Translations under genes and position numbers: made by a program
Notes under the pieces: model-generated
What the model was told of the DNA's origin: nothing
Seen by the model: the letters and a program-made list of their open reading frames with translations, nothing else
Databases searched by the model: none
In this document: one piece after another, positions 5,718 through 5,931 of the stretch
Position numbering within the stretch: position 1 is the first letter of the stretch
Layout of the letters: the number at the start of each line of letters is the position of its first letter
Assembly (NCBI GenBank): GCA_023415815.1
Contig: JAEZJL010000170.1
Location: 1 to 5,931 of the forward strand
Source: Bacillota bacterium
GTDB taxonomy: Bacteria; Bacillota; Clostridia; Acetivibrionales; DTU013
DNA: 5,931 nt
Direction: 5' to 3'

Positions 5718-5931
5718 CAGTATGGGAAATCACCGAACGGCCGGTTCATAGACATTACAACAGCCGCTATAAAGCAGCCTATGCAGGCCAATACGAACAT
5801 TATCAGCGACGCGACAAGTATTGCCACCCCAAAGGACTTCCTGTCGGGGTCGTCGTCGGCGTTCATAAATATTATCGCGGTAATTATGCCTGCAAGCTGT
5901 CCGAGCCCCGGTATCATCGTGAAGATGATTG
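5717..5931 (-). CDS. Small two-helix membrane protein, 5' end probably outside the window
   Basis: The frame is open from the right edge to TGA 5717-5719. An internal ATG at 5917 would give 66 residues, but the 14 bases before it contain no Shine-Dalgarno sequence and encode in-frame IIFT, so the true start is probably off the edge. Visible features are a PGLGQ motif starting a first hydrophobic segment (about residues 3-18 from that Met), an acidic-basic loop NADDDPDRKS, and a second membrane helix (about 30-55). PGLGQ before a membrane helix recurs in many small membrane proteins, including TM2-like ones, but I cannot name the family. The TGATG junction with the DUF2085 gene indicates co-translation. 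Confidence 0.65.
   Translation of the reverse strand, partial: IIFTMIPGLGQLAGIITAIIFMNADDDPDRKSFGVAILVASLIMFVLACIGCFIAAVVMSMNRPFGDFPY

Overview
This window most resembles a chromosomal segment from a low-to-mid GC anaerobic Firmicute, probably a member of Clostridia. That is an inference from the large serine recombinase type, the CPBP protease and DUF2085 genes, strong GGAGG-type ribosome binding sites, TTG starts, and heavy use of AGG (Arg) and ATA (Ile) codons. No rRNA, tRNA or CRISPR array was seen.

Left part (1 to about 1650, minus strand): a large serine recombinase gene runs off the left edge with its last residues missing. The catalytic serine region, the recombinase domain and the zinc ribbon are all intact. 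A small ORF of about 66 codons overlaps its 5' end in another frame. This looks like the integrase end of a mobile element that would extend to the left of the window.

Middle (about 1650 to 2255): a short AT-rich intergenic region carries a repeat/dyad cluster and a plausible promoter. It leads into a plus-strand gene for a 103-residue charged, helical protein that I do not recognise. A strong hairpin separates that gene from the convergent sigma-54 gene.

Right part (2256 to 5931, minus strand): five co-directional genes. Transcription from the right edge reads a small membrane protein (partial), a DUF2085 membrane protein, 5-formyltetrahydrofolate cyclo-ligase, a CPBP (CAAX-type) membrane protease, and an RpoN-type sigma-54 factor with what looks like its own promoter. 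The first three genes overlap by 1 and 4 bases, so they are probably translationally coupled.

The most notable observation is that the sigma-54 protein stops just after the FELKYF motif. It therefore lacks the whole C-terminal RpoN-box domain, and its -12 recognition helix is altered. A recombinase gene lies less than 1 kb beyond this truncated end. It is therefore worth testing whether a mobile element cut rpoN, as the skin element does to sigK in Bacillus, or whether this is a stable, divergent short sigma-54.
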